From contig JAHWDD010000007.1 in NCBI GenBank assembly GCA_023897205.1, forward strand, positions 3,534,001 to 3,598,000: DNA of 64,000 nucleotides, in the 5' to 3' direction. How positions within the stretch are numbered: position 1 is the stretch's first letter; every line of letters begins with the position of its first letter. A model generated the notes under the pieces. The model was not told where the DNA came from. It did not search any database and saw only the letters and a list, made by a program, of their open reading frames with translations. Position numbers and translations under genes: made by a program. The DNA is from Exophiala sp. HKRS030 (Eukaryota; Ascomycota; Eurotiomycetes; Chaetothyriales; Herpotrichiellaceae). This document shows positions 45,633 through 56,158 of the stretch, piece by piece.

Positions 45633-46365
45633 GATAGCTGTCGTCGCTCAGTAAAAATTCTTGTCTGATTAGGTTCAATACTTGTAACGAGAGTGGTCTG
45701 AAGGTCAATAAAATGTGTTAAAGCGAATGCGGGAGATGGTTAGCGAACGTGCTTGAAGAACAGATGATTGTGCGAATAGCGAGTGTAGGATGGTTATATG
45801 CCAATGATGTCTTTTGCTGATGGATATCAAGAACCAGGTTTGCCATAGTGATGGTGTGCGGGATTACTTATACCTACCTGCTCATCCAGTGGCAGGCCCA
45901 AGAATGAGACAACGGTGAGCATGATCACTGAGACATTGCTGACCATCGTGACATTGTGGTGTTGATGGTACATTGTTCACTGCCGTAGCAGGCTAGTGGT
46001 GGGTAGTAACGGCGGGGACGCCGGTAGAAGCCTGGAGAGCGACGTGATGGTCGGTCACAGACTCAACAGTCGACGTCGTAGAAAATGCTCAAGCATGGAT
46101 GGATTTAGAGAAGCAGGTGAGGTGGTTTCAAAAAATCCCCTATTCTGGTTGGTAGGCAGTGCATCTGGTACCAGGTGACTAATACTATAGTCGCCTAGCG
46201 TTGAAAAGGAGATATATGATTGGTTGATATACACGTGATATACTATTTTTGACCAGACCCAAGATAGCCTATCAGAGCCGTCCCTTGGTCGTAGTGTGCT
46301 TGACAATCAAATCCCTCTCTCTACCTGGCATCCACTGTGGCAGCCAGGCAGTGCCTACTCAACAC
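45633..46365. other. Upstream region of the mucin-like gene
   Basis: This is the probable promoter of the minus-strand wall-protein gene. No other gene or clear repeat was recognised. Confidence 0.45.
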
Positions 46366-46662
46366 CTACTCGACTGAGTCACCGGTGACTACATGAAGAC
46401 CCAGACTCCATCCTCTTTCACGAATCATCTCAAATGCGGTATACTCGGCGTCTGTCTTTGTTCCGCAAATGGTCATGCCATGTATGACAGCCATGATCTG
46501 TCCGGCTTTGCATTTCCGAGGTTTAGCAAACTTGGGCATCTTGCGTACCGCGCCACCTTTGTCATAAATCGTACACTGAATCAGAGTTCGATGGACACAT
46601 TGGTTCCAAATCATCGGTCGTGAGGCTGTGCGCGAGGCTCTACCATCCGGAGGAAGCACCAC
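46366..46662 (-). CDS. Hypothetical small protein, weak
   Basis: A 98-codon open frame starting at an ATG. The middle (YDKGGAVRKMPKFAKPRKCK) is basic and the end reads ICGTKTDAEYTAFEMIRER. It has no signal peptide and no domain I recognise, and no convincing splice partner was found. It may be a remnant of a larger gene or a chance frame; composition is slightly more protein-like than that of neighbouring frames. Kept only as a possibility. Confidence 0.15.
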   Translation of the reverse strand: MVLPPDGRASRTASRPMIWNQCVHRTLIQCTIYDKGGAVRKMPKFAKPRKCKAGQIMAVIHGMTICGTKTDAEYTAFEMIRERGWSLGLHVVTGDSVE

Positions 46663-48120
46663 TGACCAATCCCGCCACTGACCATTTCCCTGACATTCTT
46701 GCCTGCAGAATGTTACTCATGATTGCCATTCTTGTCAGCTTGCAAGGTATTTTGTCCATCTCATCTTGCAAACATCCAACGATAACTTCACCATTGGCTA
46801 CGGCCATGCTAGGTCTGACCCTACCTGGGCAGGACGTGTGGACGGTGGCCGGCGTCCTATCTGTTCCCATCGGCGAATCTCACTTAATCTGTCGGATATC
46901 ATCTTATCTGCAAGATTTGCAACGTCTAGAGTCAAGGACGGCCATACTCCTTAACCTAAAGGAGCCCCACAAAGAGCAAGGCGAGATCCTTTCTCGTGTC
47001 TCCCGGGTTGAATCCACGAATCTGAAGAGTATGGCCACTTTCCACAGAGGTCCACACCCTCTTAGCGAGAAAATCACCGCTTCCGACAAGGTTTAAAACG
47101 CAACCATGGGCATCCAGGTTCTAAAATACCTGAGACCTTGCCTGCCTGCACAGAAAGCCAAATGTGCCCTTCAGGGATCTCTTCTACTCCCAGGTAGCAT
47201 CTCACGTGTCAACCAGGCCTGTCACGGAACGGCGATCTGCCATGGGAATCCGCTTCCCGGAAACTCTGTCATGTTTCTCGCGGACAGAACCCGGGAACTG
47301 AAATGAATACCATGTGCATCATGCCGCGTCAAGGCTTGGAAAAATGAGAGATCTGCTTGTCAGTGGCTCAACGTTAGGACAGTTTTATGTCACGTGCCTT
47401 GGACCGGTGGTCCATTTGGACATTTTCGCTTCTCACGGCTCCTTTCGCCGCTAAGCATAACTGAATAGTAATCAATGTTTACCCTAATCCTCTCAGATTA
47501 GTTCTAAAATTCCAAATGTTTTGCTTCTTGCGATCTGGCGCTGAGTTGAAAATTATCGTGTCGTCTCAAGAGAAAAAGAGACTGCTCAGCTCATTGATCC
47601 CATGAAGCCACCGCCACTTCCAAGACATGCCTTGGATACCCTCGGCATAATAGCGACTAGTCAACTACTGTGCTGGCGCTTGCAGTTGAGAGCGGGCCAC
47701 ACCTTCCTTCGCCTGCAAGTCAGAGAAGGGCAGCATGGTTCGAGGCTTCCCCGATGACTTGGCCTGCATCTTTACTCCTCAGCTGGTGAGTCGATAGGCT
47801 AAAACATCTGCGTTAATACTTTCTCCTGTGGTCGGAAGTGTCATCCTCGCTGGGCAAAGGGCCATCGGCTAGCATAAAAGTAGCCGCTGACTAAGTGGCC
47901 CTAAATTCTATTCGGCTCCTTCGCTGTTCAGGCTCAACGAACTGGAGCTCTGACTTGGGAAGCGCCGGAGTTACATGCCTGTTCTTGACCAACGTTCCAA
48001 AGTGTATGACATGTCTTCGAGCCTTTTAGCCACGCTCTTTCGCAGAATACTAATCACCTCCACCTCGACCGGACTTTTGCTGCATCGCTACCGCCAAGGT
48101 TGATAGGGCGATCAGCAGTT
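46663..48120. other. Intergenic, 1.5 kb
   Basis: No gene with domain or splice support. A 158-codon plus-strand frame (46620-47096) and a 66-codon frame (47106-47306) show no motif. The right part should hold the promoter of the regulator-like gene. Confidence 0.4.
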
Positions 48121-49914
48121 ATGGCCGGGGACTCGCATAAGAACGTTGTCTTTTTACTGCAGCCACCTGGACCAGACATCGGCAAAGCTGATCGATTGTC
48201 GAGACGTATCATCATTAATCGCCAAATTGCAATCCATCGTCATGAAAATTCCTCGAAACGCAAGGTAAGAGTGTACTTGAAAGTCCAGCAACATTGACTA
48301 TGTCTTTGAAGAGTATTCCGCTGATCCCAGATTGCAAAGAATGCCAAAGACTCGTCGGAGTCTCCTGAGTCGAATCAATCCACCCCAGGCGAGTCCGAAC
48401 AAATCGTCACACAGGTCACGGCACGTAGACGCCGTGTTGCCTCCGGTCGTGGACGACAGAGTCAGGCGCGGAAGAAACTCGAATCAGCCAGGCCCATTCC
48501 TAAGTCACCAAACTCGAGGTCAACAAAATCTGATGATGCAGACGATTCTCTCGCCGCTGTTTCCGAAGGCAATGGCGTAAGATCATTATTGCCGATATCG
48601 ACTGTAGGAGGTTCTCTTTTTCAAATGGACGAATCCAAAAGTCGCATCTTTCAATATTATGTTCATTACTGGATGCCTTCGCCGGATGAGGTCCCTTTTG
48701 CCTGTCAAATCGCAGGCTTTACTCCAGTGTGGCCAGGCGACCAAATTTTGTCCACCAGGCTACTTGCGGAGGCATTCCAATCAGACAGCCTCGTGTCAAT
48801 CTACTCTTTGCTGACAGTGTGCGCCCGAAGGATGCGGGTCATCAACGGCGTCAAAGGAGGACTTGACCTCCCGGAGGTCTACGCAGCCAAAGCAATAAGC
48901 GCTCTCTTGGAGGTCATCAAAGAAAAGGGCCGGCTGACACAACGTTTGATCCTAGACATCTCATATTTGGTCCTATCAGAGGTCTATGTCAAGATGCACA
49001 AGAAGCCGGAAGTGTACGGGCAAATGCTGAAGGACCTGATCATCCATTTCGGCGGTCTGCAGAATGTTCCACACTTTACTGCTCATGCATGCATGGGGTG
49101 GGACAACCTCATTTCTGCCACAACGTTGGTGCTACCTGCATTGGATCCATTTCGAAGTCCAGAATTGCTCTCAACTCCTGTAGTTGCATCCGAGATGAAC
49201 CCCTCGGAAATCATGATGGAAGTCTACATCCAGGTGCAGGCTTTGGAGCCGAGACCGAAAAGCATGGCTTTGACATCGCATGCCTTCTCCAATGTCATAC
49301 AAGCGTTGGAGGTGTTCCCACAACATGCGCAAACGTGCATCAGGTTGCTCGCAAGAAATTCCAGTCCTAAAATCTTCCGAGTCTTGACTACGCCTTTTCT
49401 CTTCGACGGAAAGACTGCATACGGTTGTCAGGAAAATGCCGCAGTCGCAAAACTCGACATCGATTTGATGTACATCAAAGTTCATGGTTATCTCATATGG
49501 CTCTGGTACAGTGCACTAGGATCTACCGACTGTGATCCAACGTTGGCAAATATCATGTACCCACCACCAAGTGAGGTTTCGCAAGTCGAGATCTGGCGAT
49601 TGACGCTCGAGAATTTACTCACAGACCTCGGGGAGACACATTGGTATGTGCACTATCCCCTGCTACTTTGGCTCGCTGCTGTTGGTGTGCTGGTAAGCGA
49701 CACCAGGTTCAACAGTCACTACTGGCCAGACTTGTTCACAAGAACGGCTGTCAGAATGGGAATAACAACTAGCGATGGTCTGGATAACATCCTTTTGGGA
49801 TACCCCTCTCTTCAGCTCATCTGCAAGCACGTGCAAAGAAATTTATGGGACATCTTTTCAGGCGTGGATCGGCGAGCCTCCGCTACGACTGTCCTTAGCC
49901 TCACACCAGATTGA
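48121..49914 (+). CDS. Fungal transcription-factor-like protein without a zinc cluster
   Basis: Exons are 48121-48264 and 48331-49914. The 66-bp intron (GTAAGA...ATCCCAG) joins in frame, giving 575 residues. The N-terminus (MAGDSHKNVVFLLQPPGPDI, then a basic stretch ending SSKRK) resembles the short hydrophobic-plus-basic start of fungal regulator-like proteins that lack a Zn2Cys6 domain. A basic disordered segment follows (ARRRRVASGRGRQSQARKK). The body from about residue 145 (SRIFQYYVHYWMPSP, PVWPGDQILSTRLLAEAFQS, SLLTVCARRMRVIN) fits the Fungal_trans_2/DUF3468-type helical domain. Later blocks include KIFRVLTTPFLF and YPLLLWLAAVGVLV. No six-cysteine cluster occurs in the spliced product or in the 400 bases upstream that I examined. 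It is probably nuclear; targets are unknown. Confidence 0.75.
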
Positions 49915-51787
49915 GCCTGACCTCAGCCTGTCAATATTTCTTCCTGGACATCTTAAACTTTATCATAACCTCAGAAGCCCGGCACCATATGACGTTGCGA
50001 CCAACCTTGTTCAAGGCATACTGGATTGAGAAGCCTCAACATTCGACAGCGTACTAAGGCACTCGGAAGAGCTAGTGGACTCATTGCGAACAGCCTTTTG
50101 ATTCTTTCACGGCACGGCAATATCGTCTGACGAGCCACACATCAACACTCTCATGAGACGCAATAGCTAACGAAACGAGAGTGACGTACGGCCCTGATCA
50201 AGGAACATGCACAGAGTGAATCCCAAAACCTCTTTCTCAACAGTCATTGCATCTGGGAAACACTGTTGAAGTCTCGCAATCTCTCGTCATATTTGTTTTG
50301 ACGCAAGCATACGACACCGAAGAGTGATCTCAGCGCTTTAGACTCGAGGTGAAAGATTAGCCTTGGTGAGGATGAAGTGGAAGAGGGAGAATCGCCCGTC
50401 CCTCTCGCCGACCAATCCTAACTGGCCAGCCTTCCAAAATTTTCGTGAATCTAGCTTTTCACCGGTACAGACAGAAAAGATCGACTTCGAGACCCTCTTC
50501 CCGGCAGCATTGTGCGAATTCCAACGATGTGAAATACCCAGAAGAGACACACGCCTGCCAGCATTGATTAACTTTCGGAAGAGGACGGAGCATCGAGCAA
50601 TACCGTAAATCCGACGGACGTCCTTGAGAGGGATTCCACAGAAGAGTTCCTCATGCTGCCGACGGAGTGCAACTTCATGAGACGACGCGGACACTCTTTG
50701 CAGGAAAGCAGCCAGGATGGGGAGACAATTCGTCCCTTGCTTGACCTCTACAGCAGAAGCGGAGGCAGCATTAGTCTAGTCATCACGCGACGAAAAATCC
50801 TCTGCCCACCTAGTGGACACCACTCAACTAAATATATGGATCGTACATCGAACCGGGGTAACCATCGTACCACCCGCTCGTCCACGCTTAGTGGCCTTGT
50901 CGTTAGCCACGCTTTTGCAACACTGGAGGGCCCCAATCACCGTTTGCCCACGCCAACGGGGTTGGGTAATTGACACTTCCGCGGAAGTGTGTAAATACCT
51001 GCTAGATCTCCATCACCTTTACTACTGGTTGTCCGGGTCGAAGCGATCGGGACATATCATCGTGGAGATCTCCAGAAGGTCACCAAAATGAATCTCTTCC
51101 CGCCTCCGAAACCGCGGGGGCCCGAGGCATCCCGGACCACATGCATGCACTCGGCGGAATGTGGGGTAACGCGGGTTCCAGGGAGGGTACTATCTTGACA
51201 TGTTGTCGTAGAGTCGGATGGTGGATTCAGGCTTGCATGCCATTCGCAAGGCTTACTTGCGAGTCCATATTGCTGGGATATAAGCCGGCGTGGTATGAAA
51301 TGTCACATGGTAACATGCTGTACCTTCGCGAAACAAGAGCCGCGTTAATGCTTCCGACAGGAGATTGGTCGGAATATCGCAGGTGACAGTGCAAGAGGGT
51401 CAAGACAAGAGATGAATTATTATAGCATCTGATCAAAAACAACGCACGAACTGGTGAGGGACACGACATGTAGCAATCCATAATGCATTTGAATGATCAT
51501 TCATGATCCTGCCATCAAGAAAAAAAGGAATCTTATTTCTGGTAGCTCAACAAAACCCTAAATACAACCACGCTTGCGAGAAATGTTCTTCTACAACTTC
51601 AGACAGTGACTCTATTCTTCGTTGCTTAGACCGAGAGGAGACCAGAGGAGCAGAGGACGTTGGCCACCCGTACCGGTATGCCCGCCGCAACCCTCGCTCA
51701 CTGGCCCCACTTGCAAAGAAGCGAAGCACCTGCTGATGCATCCAGCACGAACGAAGGGGTTTAACTAGCTTTTCGCAAAAATCCTAG
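49915..51787. other. Intergenic, 1.9 kb, with a perfect palindrome
   Basis: No gene recognised between the regulator-like gene (+) and the 3' end of the nitroreductase gene (-). A 118-codon minus-strand frame (50338-50694) has no motif. The notable element is the 18-bp palindrome at 50973-50990. Confidence 0.45.
50973..50990. promoter_or_regulatory. Perfect 18-bp palindrome with core TCCGCGGA
   Basis: ACACTTCCGCGGAAGTGT is identical to its reverse complement. Its centre, TCCGCGGA, matches the binding site reported for the Neurospora nitrate regulator NIT4, and an inverted CCG/CGG pair is typical of dimeric Zn2Cys6 proteins. It is about 1.1 kb 3' of the regulator-like gene and 0.8 kb 3' of the nitroreductase gene, so it is not in an obvious promoter. 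The palindrome is certain; binding is inference. Confidence 0.45.
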
Positions 51788-52589
51788 TTAGTTCTTCGCG
51801 CCGTGGACGAAGACACGCTCTTCGAGTGGCTTGAAGGACTTCTCGCCTGGTTGGCCGACGGGCTTGCCGAAGACGAGCTGGGCCTTCAAGCTCCACTTCA
51901 AATCGACGCCCCAGGTGCTTGCGATCTGCTGGTCGATCAAGGGGTTGTAGTGCTGCAGGTTGGCGCCGAAGCCTTCGGTTTCCAGTGCGGTCCAGACTAC
52001 AGTAGCAACAATGTGGTTAGCTATCGAGACATTGAAGAGTTTTTTTTCGGATTTAATACACCCGCTGAGAGTTTCCGACTGTCGGCAGCCAGCCGTGCCG
52101 GCAGAACAGCCAGCCCGGCTCCAGGTGTTTTTTTTTCAATCGAAGGAATGGAGAAAAGAAGGGGAGGGAGGGCTTAAACTTACGGATATATTGGTGGATG
52201 GCATTGGTGTGCTCGCTCCACTGGGGGAACTTGTCGGCATACAGAGGGAACTGTTCCTGGAGCTTTGCAACATCGGCGGGATCCTCGTAGAAGAGGATTG
52301 TGCCGTATCCGGCTTTAAATCCATTCAGGCGCTGCTCGGACCCGGCCCAGGCCTCAGGTGGGGCGACGGCCTTGACGGCTGACTTGACGATTTCCTCCCA
52401 CAGTTTGGTGTGCTCGTCGCCGAGGAGCAGTACGGCGCGGGTGGATTGGGAGTTGAACGACGACGGGGCGTGTTTGATCGTGTCGCGCACGAGTTCGGCG
52501 ATCTTGGAGTCTGGGATCGGCGACTCGTGCGATAGTTGGTAGTAGGTGCGGCGGGCCTTGACGGCGTCGAAGAAGTTGGAGGTAGACAT
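51788..52589 (-). CDS. Fungal nitroreductase-like FMN oxidoreductase (Hbn1/Frm2 type)
   Basis: Exon 1 is 52589-52184. A 187-bp intron (51997-52183, GTAAGT...CTGTAG) joins in frame to 51996-51788, giving 204 residues, the usual length. Motifs: FFDAVKARRTYYQLSHESPI at the N-terminus, KHAPSSFNSQSTRAVLLLGD (flavin-binding region), GYGTILFYED, and across the splice WTALETEGFGANLQHYNPLI. The end is WSLKAQLVFGKPVGQPGEKS then LEERVFVHG. Yeast Hbn1 and Frm2 are linked to oxidative and lipid stress and reduce nitro compounds. The intron is longer than most here and carries T-rich runs near its middle. The neighbouring 3' intergenic region has a palindrome resembling a nitrate-regulator site, but a link is speculative. 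Confidence 0.9.
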
Positions 52590-54139
52590 TTTAGTGGATG
52601 AGGTGTTGAAGTGACGGGTTGTGATGGTTGATGGGGCGAGCGAGACTGGATTGATGCGAGAGTTGTTGACTTAAGTAGGAACCGAGTTGAGGGAGAATGA
52701 TGAAGGAGAGTCCTCGAGGTGCGGCGTGGTGGATTAAATATCTTGCAACTGGAGCCACAGATGGAGCATGCATGGTTACCCAGAAAGTGTTTCGACGTCT
52801 GCCGGCTATTGTCAGGTACTGTGCAAATATCAACCACCCAGTATAAGAAGTTTCTAGACTTTGAGTTCTTGGGCATTTCGGATGTTGGTGCAATGCGTCG
52901 GGATCCAAAATGTGGAGCTCTCCCACACAGGATCAGCCCTTTGATTGGTCTGATCCGAGGATGGCGAGGCTGGAGGAATTCCGCGCTTTGTCAACTGGCC
53001 TTGCCCGCACCACATTTGCTGCCATTGCGCCCGCACGAATATTGTGTAAGCATTGCGTCAGGAATAGCCCCACTGACTGGCCCATTGCGCCCCTCCAGCA
53101 CTGTCGTGGACCTGAAGACTTGGGAAAAAATTGCATCGCGTGTTTTCGGTGGTTCGGCGTCATTGGCTCGTCGCCATCGTGGTCCCTGGCAGCGTCATTC
53201 TGATTGCGCACGGTGCCCATTTCTACTCTTGGAGAGGTCCCTTTTTCTTGTCCCGAATCCACGACGCTATCATAAATGAAAGGGAAATGCTTTTGGTCCT
53301 TGATGTACAAGGCAATGCGTCTCATAAGATGTTCCTGTAGACCTTTGTCACCATGCGCCATCAGTGCCTCTGCATGACGGGATCGGTACCATGAATAGCC
53401 ATATTTGCGTGAGATGCACCCATGAAGGCTGCGTACTCTAGTCTTGATTTGGTATTGAATTGTGAAGTTGCTGTTGTTGTTCCGCTTGTCAAAGGATATA
53501 CCATACGATACTGTTGTGCCGTTTACATGTTCATGATGACAAAGCCGTCCCCGACCAGCTAGCTGTCGCTCTTGCAGGTCGAAGCGTATCCATCATGTAC
53601 GGTAACAGGCTTCAAGCTCAGATTCAATGACGCCACTATGTCGCATGATACCTTACGTGCTTCACCTGCAGAAGATGAGCACATAGCCTATGCCAACAGG
53701 ATTATGTGACAGACTGTGCAAATCGCGAGCATGTCAAGCTGTGGCGCGGAGCCAGAAGGCGGACCGATCCTTACTCGACAATCTATCGTACGAGAGCTTT
53801 TCCACAGCGCTTACAATGAAAAAATGCAACAGAATCAATGTGAAACACGCGAGTCTAGCTCGCAAACTTGAAAATGGGTGCCAATATATCCAGGGCAACT
53901 TCACCTAAATATGGTCTCGAATCGAAAAAATCTGGGCCTTGTAGCCACGTCTCCTAATAACTTCAAACCGATTCCACCCTCAGTGGAACACATCATATCG
54001 AAACAAACGTTTGGTCTCGCTCTGTCGACCCAAAAAGGAAATTCGTGACAAAGGTCGTTCCGTCTCTTTTCTTGGACTTCGGTTACACCCATTCTCATTG
54101 CTGTAATTTACAAGTTGGTGCCACCGACACGAGTTACGC
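52590..54139. other. Intergenic, 1.5 kb
   Basis: Holds the promoter of the nitroreductase gene and the 3' region of the secreted DUF4185-like gene. A 186-codon plus-strand frame (52719-53279) has no motif or plausible composition and is dismissed. Nothing else recognised. Confidence 0.45.
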
Positions 54140-56158
54140 CTAGTAACCCAAGGTAACCTTGTACATGTGCATCTTGGTGTTCGGTCCCATCGAGAAGTAG
54201 AAAGACTTGTCACTTCCTCCTGGAGAGTATTCTGGATGAGCGTGCACGCCGTACATGCCTTGGACAGAGGGACCACTGGCCAGACTGTATTCATCACTCC
54301 ATGGTCCATAAGGTGTGTCCGAGGTGTAAAACTTGACAAAATCCATAAAGATGTTGCACAAGAGCACGTATTTCTGCAGATAATTGTTGTAGAATGCGGA
54401 TCCATATTGGTCACACCCTAATGTTTTGTCCTTGCTAAGACTGGTTGCGCCATAAGAGTTTGATGTCTTGGATGGAATGCCGGGAACCCATGTTCCAGAG
54501 CTGCCAAACTCAAGGAATTCATACTTGGAGGCATCAAAGACGTCGTCCGAGGCATGTACTCGACCAATCATCACAGTCGAAGGACCACCATCGGAGTAGA
54601 TGTAGATATAGTCCTCAACCCGAAGGATAGCAATGAGACCAAGGGCGATCTTATCCGGCCCTGTCAGCAGAGGACCAACACGTGTCGCAATCGGCTTGTT
54701 GTCTCCGAGGGTGATGATTGCCACGGCATTGCCACGATCCTCATGTCCATTGTTAGGGGCACCGCGGTAGATCTGCCATGCGTACGCCACACCATGCGTG
54801 TCATTAATGGGAGCAACGTTGGAAGTGTCCATTCCCCAGTATTGATAAGGTGGACCAAAGACTGGATCTCCGGACCATGGCTTCAGGAAATCGTTTTCTT
54901 GAACATAATGTACGCCCGTGCTGTCGATGGTCATGACGTCGTTAGTCCCATAAAATGCCGGTCCCATAGAAAAGCCACAAGTTAACACGTCCGGATTACA
55001 TCCAATATCACCACAGTTCCAGATGACCTTGTCGCCAATCTTACCTGTTCGGCATTTGTCACCAACAACGTCCTTTCCAGCCAGACCACCAGCGAATTGG
55101 ATATCGCCAACGTACTCAAGGTCCCACTTTACGCCCTTGTCGAGTTTCCATTGTGCGGGAGTTGGGAGTTTTCCGGAAGACGTATTGCCAGTAGATGGTG
55201 AAGTCGACTGAGAAGGGCTTGAAGATGGGACTGCCTGAACGGTACTGGATGATGGTACCGCGGGAACAGAGGTGGAAGATGGAGCTACTGCGACAGGAGC
55301 AGACGACGATGGCGCCTGATAAGCATTGGACGATGGAGAAGCCCAGTACAGAGCCGATGAGGGAACTTGAGATGAACTGGTCGAGGTCGATGTCGATGTC
55401 GCCGCCTGAGGGGCATCGGTCGGAGGCACTTGTGGATAGTTGTGTGTCAAGGGTGCTTGAGAAGTAGTGGAAGATGTGGCCAGAGGAGGAGTGAATGCTG
55501 GAGGAGCTTGAGTAGTACTGGACGGCGCGAGCTGGAGAGGAATTGAAGAAGTAGTGGTGGTAGTGATAGTGGTAGTGGTAGTAGTAGTGGTGGTTACAGA
55601 TGGTGGAGCCGGTTGAACCGGTACATCATATGCTGGTGGGGGTGACGGTGTAGAAGCTTCTATTGTCGTTGTCGAAATGAGTGTTGATGTGGCTGTCGAA
55701 GTCGAAGTTGTCGCGCGCAAACCCCAGTATGGACCCCATTTGCCATTGAACTTTGGACCAATCTGAAGAAAATCACAATCTTTAGTAGGAGAAACGTCAC
55801 TCGGTAGGGTGTCGGGCGGAGGTTGATATATGAATGGTAGGCGCAAGGTGGGCGGGAATATTTCAGGAAGTGGTAATGGAGGTGGGACTTGATATGGAAT
55901 TGAACCTGGATCTGGATCTGGATCTGCCTGTCCTTCTTCTCGTGGTCGACGTACCTTTGTGACGGTGACAGAGTTTATCCTCGGTAACGCGGTCCATGAG
56001 CCATCAGGCAACATGCAGTTGGTGACGGATCCCTCATCATAACAATAATCTGGAATACCAACCTTGTCGAGATCGTACCTTCTGACAAGTGGGGTGGCCG
56101 AGGCGGTAGTGGCAATGGATGCAACGAGGGTGAGCAAGCTCCAAAATGACGAACGCAT
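54140..56158 (-). CDS. Secreted protein with Ser/Thr/Pro linker and a DUF4185-like beta-propeller domain
   Basis: A single-exon frame of 672 residues. A signal peptide (MRSSFWSLLTLVASIATTAS) is followed by LVRRYDLDKVG, in which RR could be a Kex2 site. An N-terminal module with a few cysteines (PDYCYDEGSVTNCMLPDGSW) and a Pro-rich stretch come next. A long Ser/Thr/Pro linker (about 145-345) then includes poly-Thr. The C-terminal domain (about 350-672) has WDLEYVGDIQFAGGLAGKDV, AYAWQIYRGAPNNGHEDRGN, AIITLGDNKPI, FYNNYLQKYVLL, TPYGPWSD and HPEYSPGGSDKSFYFSMGPN. Such repeats of YxxxxLQKYVLL and SDTPYGPW type are typical of DUF4185 and related five-bladed, glycosidase-like propellers. It is probably extracellular and acts on or binds a polysaccharide; the catalytic residues and substrate are unknown. 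Confidence 0.75.
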   Translation of the reverse strand: MRSSFWSLLTLVASIATTASATPLVRRYDLDKVGIPDYCYDEGSVTNCMLPDGSWTALPRINSVTVTKVRRPREEGQADPDPDPGSIPYQVPPPLPLPEIFPPTLRLPFIYQPPPDTLPSDVSPTKDCDFLQIGPKFNGKWGPYWGLRATTSTSTATSTLISTTTIEASTPSPPPAYDVPVQPAPPSVTTTTTTTTTITTTTTSSIPLQLAPSSTTQAPPAFTPPLATSSTTSQAPLTHNYPQVPPTDAPQAATSTSTSTSSSQVPSSALYWASPSSNAYQAPSSSAPVAVAPSSTSVPAVPSSSTVQAVPSSSPSQSTSPSTGNTSSGKLPTPAQWKLDKGVKWDLEYVGDIQFAGGLAGKDVVGDKCRTGKIGDKVIWNCGDIGCNPDVLTCGFSMGPAFYGTNDVMTIDSTGVHYVQENDFLKPWSGDPVFGPPYQYWGMDTSNVAPINDTHGVAYAWQIYRGAPNNGHEDRGNAVAIITLGDNKPIATRVGPLLTGPDKIALGLIAILRVEDYIYIYSDGGPSTVMIGRVHASDDVFDASKYEFLEFGSSGTWVPGIPSKTSNSYGATSLSKDKTLGCDQYGSAFYNNYLQKYVLLCNIFMDFVKFYTSDTPYGPWSDEYSLASGPSVQGMYGVHAHPEYSPGGSDKSFYFSMGPNTKMHMYKVTLGY

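Noticed and set aside
46620..47096. 158-codon plus-strand frame
   Set aside because: No signal peptide, domain or splice partner, and composition like random intergenic sequence.
50338..50694. 118-codon minus-strand frame
   Set aside because: No motif, and an overlapping frame of similar quality exists on the other strand.
52719..53279. 186-codon plus-strand frame upstream of the nitroreductase gene
   Set aside because: It covers the nitroreductase promoter, has no recognisable domain and is Cys/Arg/Trp-rich in a way typical of chance frames.
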